Positions 7,001-9,009 of a stretch of DNA of 9,009 nt are shown here, piece after piece. The notes beneath the pieces are model-generated. The model was not told the DNA's origin, did not search any database, and was given only the letters and a program-made list of their open reading frames with translations. The position numbers and the translations under genes were made by a program. Location: positions 1-9,009 of the forward strand of contig JAITAZ010000055.1 in NCBI GenBank assembly GCA_031283825.1, in the 5' to 3' direction. The stretch is from Planctomycetaceae bacterium. Lineage in GTDB: Bacteria; Planctomycetota; Planctomycetia; Pirellulales; Thermoguttaceae. The first letter of the stretch is position 1, and each line of letters starts with the position of its first letter.

Positions 7001-7899
7001 AATCCTTGTTTATTGGGCGGAAAGGTTGTTTCAAATTTAGCGGATTGATTTTTATTCCAGAAATTGCCGGCGTTATCGTTTGATATTTTGTTCATTGGGG
7101 CAGCTTGTTTTACGGCTCTTCCGTCGTCTGTTGAGAAAAAAACGTACACTGGAGATTTACTTTTACCGATAACTTTTGCGGAGACAGTCAAATGTTCGCC
7201 TTGTAGTGCGGTTGTGTTTTGTGGTTGGACATCGAGGAACTGTACGGCTTGTGGCGGTTCTATTGACATAAAGGGAAAAACGATACGGGCGAAAGATTGA
7301 ATCGGATTCTTTGGCGAGAAGCACAAATAAAATATTAATATTGTAACGATAATTACAAGTGCGGCGATACAAATGTTTATTCCGGTTTTATTGATTATGG
7401 TATCAGTTTTGACTGCGTTAATATTTTCCGCCGCCGAGCGAGTTAAACCTTCAAGCATTTTTTCGCCGAGTTTATCTGACGCAACTTTACCGCGTTCAAT
7501 GCGTTCGCGTTTTAGGGTTATCCAGTTGATAATTGCGTTTTGGGCGGATGACGAATTGTTTTCAAGTATTTGCGCCGCGTAAACGGGGTTGATCGGGTAA
7601 AGAAAAAGAGGTACAATCCGCCGGTACGTAAAAAAAACAGCGAATGAAATTATTGCGAGGAAGATTATAAATCGCAATGTTACGTTCATTCCGTCTGGGA
7701 ATAACCAGTGATCCGCGATTACGGCTAGAAAAAATCCGGTAAAGAGGAAGATCAAAAGAAGTAAAATTGAAAACCAAAAATCTGTTTTGAACAAAACTGT
7801 ACAAGCCGCGTCGAGACGCGAATCGATTGTTTTGTCCAATGGTTCATTTGCGTTTAGGTTTGATGCGCTCATTGGTTTAAGTTTGTTAAAGGTTGACAT
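4072..7899 (-). CDS. large membrane protein, DUF4175-like, with giant Asn/Lys/Asp/Ser-rich segment
   Basis: No experimentally known function. Residues 1-195 hold three membrane segments (about 42-62, 74-92 and 174-194). The loop between the second and third is Lys/Arg-rich, so the N-terminus is probably cytoplasmic and everything after residue 195 extracytoplasmic. Residues 200-595 look like beta-rich, Ig-like modules and include YPEYTGL (337-343), the motif that suggests the DUF4175-like group. Residues about 597-1126 are almost free of hydrophobic residues and made of N, K, D, E, S and Q, so almost certainly disordered. An 8-residue repeat of type GNSxDKSx lies at about 1080-1114. A folded C-terminal region (1127-1275) carries LGWTEKQLRDFHKKW. 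Its presence shows that the low-complexity frame is real and uninterrupted. I associate this layout with planctomycete proteins, often near MoxR/DUF58 genes, but none are here. The ATG at 7899 is the first in frame after a stop; a second at 7872 is possible. No Shine-Dalgarno sequence is seen. Confidence 0.85.
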   Translation of the reverse strand: MSTFNKLKPMSASNLNANEPLDKTIDSRLDAACTVLFKTDFWFSILLLLIFLFTGFFLAVIADHWLFPDGMNVTLRFIIFLAIISFAVFFTYRRIVPLFLYPINPVYAAQILENNSSSAQNAIINWITLKRERIERGKVASDKLGEKMLEGLTRSAAENINAVKTDTIINKTGINICIAALVIIVTILIFYLCFSPKNPIQSFARIVFPFMSIEPPQAVQFLDVQPQNTTALQGEHLTVSAKVIGKSKSPVYVFFSTDDGRAVKQAAPMNKISNDNAGNFWNKNQSAKFETTFPPNKQGFVCGIDYWIQQDNSKSEKYRVEVRPVATIEIESLKYKYPEYTGLDDSIIKDNSDIRAVEGSEVTVSAKSTMPLAQAEITYDKKNTKTNNPPKIKMQIDSNNPTITTANILLKDFSTNNSADNSTNNLTAESDSTELSDEIVNYFTINATDKDGYKSRRSGTFRQEIIRDKTPLIQWSDDAENLKEVAQIDLPLNAEIELPVQAEDPDFALRYLRIKYKVTSTNKTNKQIKSTELLQSPIAGATKHKGQIKKAAKFRPSQYQLNVGDTVDVWGETIDTKLPTPNAAETRHITIRIIKKQENNNNEKIQNNTEKSNQPQEKISTEKNQNENENKNKEEKQQNNDPNNDQQNENKQLEKNNQNSEENGENQNKENKTEKNNAKNPENSDNSENEKKESIDPETQSADAMQKIVDQMKKEKWQPNSEQDKNNQQEQDSQKQNQNNNDNKSNDSKNKNNNANNNDDEKSTNKNEMKNNQNKPDDKNDKNENDQNLQNEKSTDNQQNKSDDKNKSNDSNDSNESNDNKAENSGDNGKSQNNNQQNNNGNNNGEQSQKSNNDSNANASKTEKEINSNNENNSNQNRDSQDSQNNQQNNSSDNAKNTNADRNKNVDKNNIDNKTNDSNNNENNNKNETKNETKSNGKDNNSQDNAKKNNATKNDQPVDPNDNDKRERDDSISNSKSKQLKNEGNDSANPKDTNLNQTKNEDSRSESKSESGSKTTSKQNNGNNNQKNEIGENSDSENTEKSNGESNDKSNDKNAKNEKNNSNALEKKSDSRDKTTDNLKSSNNSTDKSEGNSPDKSTGNSADKSNGKSEGNFADKQPVDSSKVKSGEGVAGGNTGRDGIGGNNSSIESDEARREFTEKNVNLALDYLQDQLDKENPNKELLNELGWTEKQLRDFHKKWKSMNENAKKNNEDTKSNEAWKNALKSFNIRPENNKTKLKANKSTTIDDIKKSQSTNLAPPKSFQQKFQQYTKGIGE

Positions 7900-8118
7900 T
7901 AAAGCGGTTAAGTTTGATGGCGTTTTGTTTTTTATTCTTGTTTTTTTTCGTTACAAAAATTATGTCGGACATTTTAACTATACGTTTTAATATCGGGCGA
8001 AATGAAAATAAAATGTAACTATTCAGTAGATAAATAACAATCGATCAGGTTGACTACTTGATTGAATATTATCCATCGGTTGAGCAGTTACAATAAAATA
8101 CAATAAAATCGAATTTGA
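7900..8118. other. intergenic region between divergent genes
   Basis: This region must hold the promoter of the minus-strand membrane protein and possibly that of the thioesterase gene. It is very AT-rich, and I could not pick a confident -35/-10 pair on either strand. The only structured part is an imperfect inverted repeat at 8014-8092. Confidence 0.5.
8014..8092. repeat. imperfect inverted repeat, possibly a decayed element
   Basis: TGTAACTATTCA (8014-8025) and TGAGCAGTTACA (8081-8092) are inverted copies at 10 of 12 positions. Further weak pairing lies inside (GATAAATAACAATC against the complement of GATTGAATATTATC). The segment AATCGATCAGGTTGA (8039-8053) matches, on the opposite strand, 14 of 15 bases of 348-362 in the 124-400 element. 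Confidence 0.4.
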
Positions 8119-8256
8119 TTAAGGGAACTTCTAAAAACTAATTTTAGAAGGAACGCGGGCGTCCCGCCTGCATTACAAACGCCTAAATATGCGGTCGAGA
8201 CGACCGCGATCCTAATAAAAATAAATTTTACAGGAGGTTTTTAGAAGTTCCCTTAA
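8119..8256. mobile_element. 138-bp MITE-like element with 20-bp perfect terminal inverted repeats
   Basis: TTAAGGGAACTTCTAAAAAC (8119-8138) is exactly inverted at 8237-8256. The interior holds two GC-rich hairpins, GCGGG(CGT)CCCGC at 8155-8167 and GCGGTCG(AGA)CGACCGC at 8191-8207, unlike the AT-rich surroundings. No ORF or transposase is present. The outermost TTAA on each side could be part of the repeat or a duplicated target; one copy cannot decide. It ends 17 bp before the thioesterase start codon. A related terminus lies at 435-460. Confidence 0.8.
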
Positions 8257-8273
8257 ATTTAAGACATCTTATT

Positions 8274-8687
8274 ATGAATGCGGAATATAGTCAATGGTTG
8301 GAGAGATTTCAGAAGGATCATTTTGCGACTAAGGTTGTTGGAGTCGAGGTGATTGAGGCGCGACCGGGTTATGCGAAAACGTTGTTGCGGGTAGAGCCGA
8401 AACATTACAACGCCGTAGGAATTGTGCAAGGCGGCGCGATTTTCACGTTGAGTGATTTTACGTTTGCGGTTGCGTGTCATGTCGGTCATAATGACACGTT
8501 AGTTGCGATTGAGTGTAATATTTCGTTTTTAAAACCAGTTTCGGCGGGCGTAATTTATGCGGAAGCAAACCAAATTGCAGAGTCAAGATCGTTAGCGTAT
8601 TACGAGGTTAATGTTACAAATGAATCGGAAGAACTAATCGCAAAATTCCACAGCAGAGCGTTCAGAAGACAAAATAAGCAAAATTAA
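8274..8687 (+). CDS. PaaI-type hotdog-fold thioesterase
   Basis: The 137-residue product has the length and layout of single-domain hotdog thioesterases, which hydrolyse acyl- or aryl-CoA thioesters in the cytoplasm, usually as tetramers. The core motif region is at 46-66: N46, G49, Q52-G53-G54, then the helix IFTLSDFTFA with D61 at the position expected for the catalytic Asp of the PaaI group. The strand IECNISFLKPVSAG (79-92) is also typical. The His that often precedes the Gly pair is Gln here. The substrate cannot be told from sequence; there are no phenylacetate-pathway genes nearby. The ATG at 8274 is the only reasonable start, as no earlier ATG, GTG or TTG lies in frame down to about 8223. 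No Shine-Dalgarno sequence sits at proper spacing. The MITE-like element immediately upstream may supply or disrupt its promoter. Confidence 0.88.
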   Translation: MNAEYSQWLERFQKDHFATKVVGVEVIEARPGYAKTLLRVEPKHYNAVGIVQGGAIFTLSDFTFAVACHVGHNDTLVAIECNISFLKPVSAGVIYAEANQIAESRSLAYYEVNVTNESEELIAKFHSRAFRRQNKQN

Positions 8688-8763
8688 ATGTTACGTAATA
8701 TATCAGCAGAATTTTTTGTAACGATATTTCTTTGAATTATGCTTTCCTAATTTTCTGCAATTT

Positions 8764-8819
8764 TTTTGCGTTTTCTGCGTTAAAATTTTTTATCAAATGT
8801 AAACGCAGAAAACGCAGAA
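8764..8819. repeat. 9-bp-periodic inverted repeat (AACGCAGAA type)
   Basis: The right arm 8802-8819 is two exact copies of AACGCAGAA. The left arm 8764-8781 is its reverse complement with one mismatch (the inner 14 bp are perfect). The loop is 20 AT-rich bases. It lies in the 185-bp gap between the thioesterase and PHP genes, where the stem could end the thioesterase transcript. There is no clean T tract after the right arm, so a terminator role is uncertain. Confidence 0.8.
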
Positions 8820-8872
8820 ATAAATCGTTAATTTTATATAGTTACCAAAAAACAAAACTTTATTAAAAAAAG

Positions 8873-9009
8873 ATGGAACATTACAAACCCAATTATTTAG
8901 TTGATTTACATTCTCATACGAATCGTTCTGATGGCAATGACGAACCGGCGGAATTTTTGCGTAATGCGGCGGAGGTTGGGATGTCTGTAGTTGCGATTAC
9001 AGACCATGA
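8873..9009 (+). CDS. PHP-domain metal-dependent phosphoesterase, N-terminal fragment
   Basis: The 45 complete codons begin MEHYKPNYLVDLHSHT and run off the window edge in frame. The motifs DLHSHTNRSDG (11-21) and AITDH (41-45) are the first and second metal-binding motifs of PHP-domain phosphoesterases; H13, H15, D20 and H45 are the expected ligands. Stand-alone PHP proteins of this type (TrpH/YciV-like) hydrolyse nucleotide 5' or 3',5'-phosphates, while other PHP domains occur in polymerases and histidinol phosphatase. The AITDH form with an SDG after the first motif favours the TrpH-like group. The ATG at 8873 is preceded by an A-rich stretch, with no clear Shine-Dalgarno sequence. Subfamily and full length cannot be judged from this fragment. 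Confidence 0.85.
   Translation, partial: MEHYKPNYLVDLHSHTNRSDGNDEPAEFLRNAAEVGMSVVAITDH

Noticed and set aside
8232..8237. AGGAGG as the ribosome binding site of the thioesterase gene
   Set aside because: It lies 36 bases before the ATG and inside the MITE-like element, and there is no start codon in frame at proper spacing from it.
8259..8489. 76-codon minus-strand open frame
   Set aside because: It is antisense to the well-supported thioesterase gene and resembles nothing I recognise.
8691..8723. GTTAC...GTAAC inverted repeat after the thioesterase gene as a terminator
   Set aside because: Only five base pairs with a 23-base loop and no strong T tract after the stem, so it is too weak to call.

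Overview
The window comes from an AT-rich bacterial chromosome. Planctomycetota is the most likely source. This is inferred mainly from the large minus-strand membrane protein: its layout (three N-terminal membrane segments, a PEYTGL-type motif, a very long polar low-complexity segment and an LGWTEKQLRDFHKKW-like C-terminal motif) matches a family I associate with planctomycetes. The general absence of Shine-Dalgarno sequences fits but does not prove this.

Layout: positions 1-73 hold at most the last codons of an upstream gene, followed by a clear rho-independent terminator (81-115). Positions 124-590 contain no gene and are packed with palindromic repeats: a 277-bp inverted-repeat element, then a second element carrying a 9-bp-periodic inverted repeat. 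A divergent UvrA-family ATPase gene follows (604-3387, +). It converges on a 1275-residue membrane protein gene (4072-7899, -). The 684 bp between them hold a tandem array of about 250-bp units, each with G-rich and C-rich 9-bp-periodic arms able to form very large hairpins or G-quadruplexes. Divergent from the membrane protein is a PaaI-type hotdog thioesterase (8274-8687, +). A 138-bp MITE-like element ends only 17 bp before its start codon. After another 9-bp-periodic inverted repeat, a PHP-domain phosphoesterase gene begins at 8873 and runs off the window.

The four genes do not form an obvious pathway. UvrA belongs to nucleotide excision repair, the membrane protein has no assigned function, and the thioesterase and PHP protein are housekeeping-type enzymes of unknown substrate. 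The striking content is between the genes: at least five inverted-repeat structures, two of which share terminal sequences 7.7 kb apart, and three unrelated repeat families that all use 9-bp periodicity in inverted arms. No transposase, phage gene, CRISPR array, tRNA or rRNA was seen.
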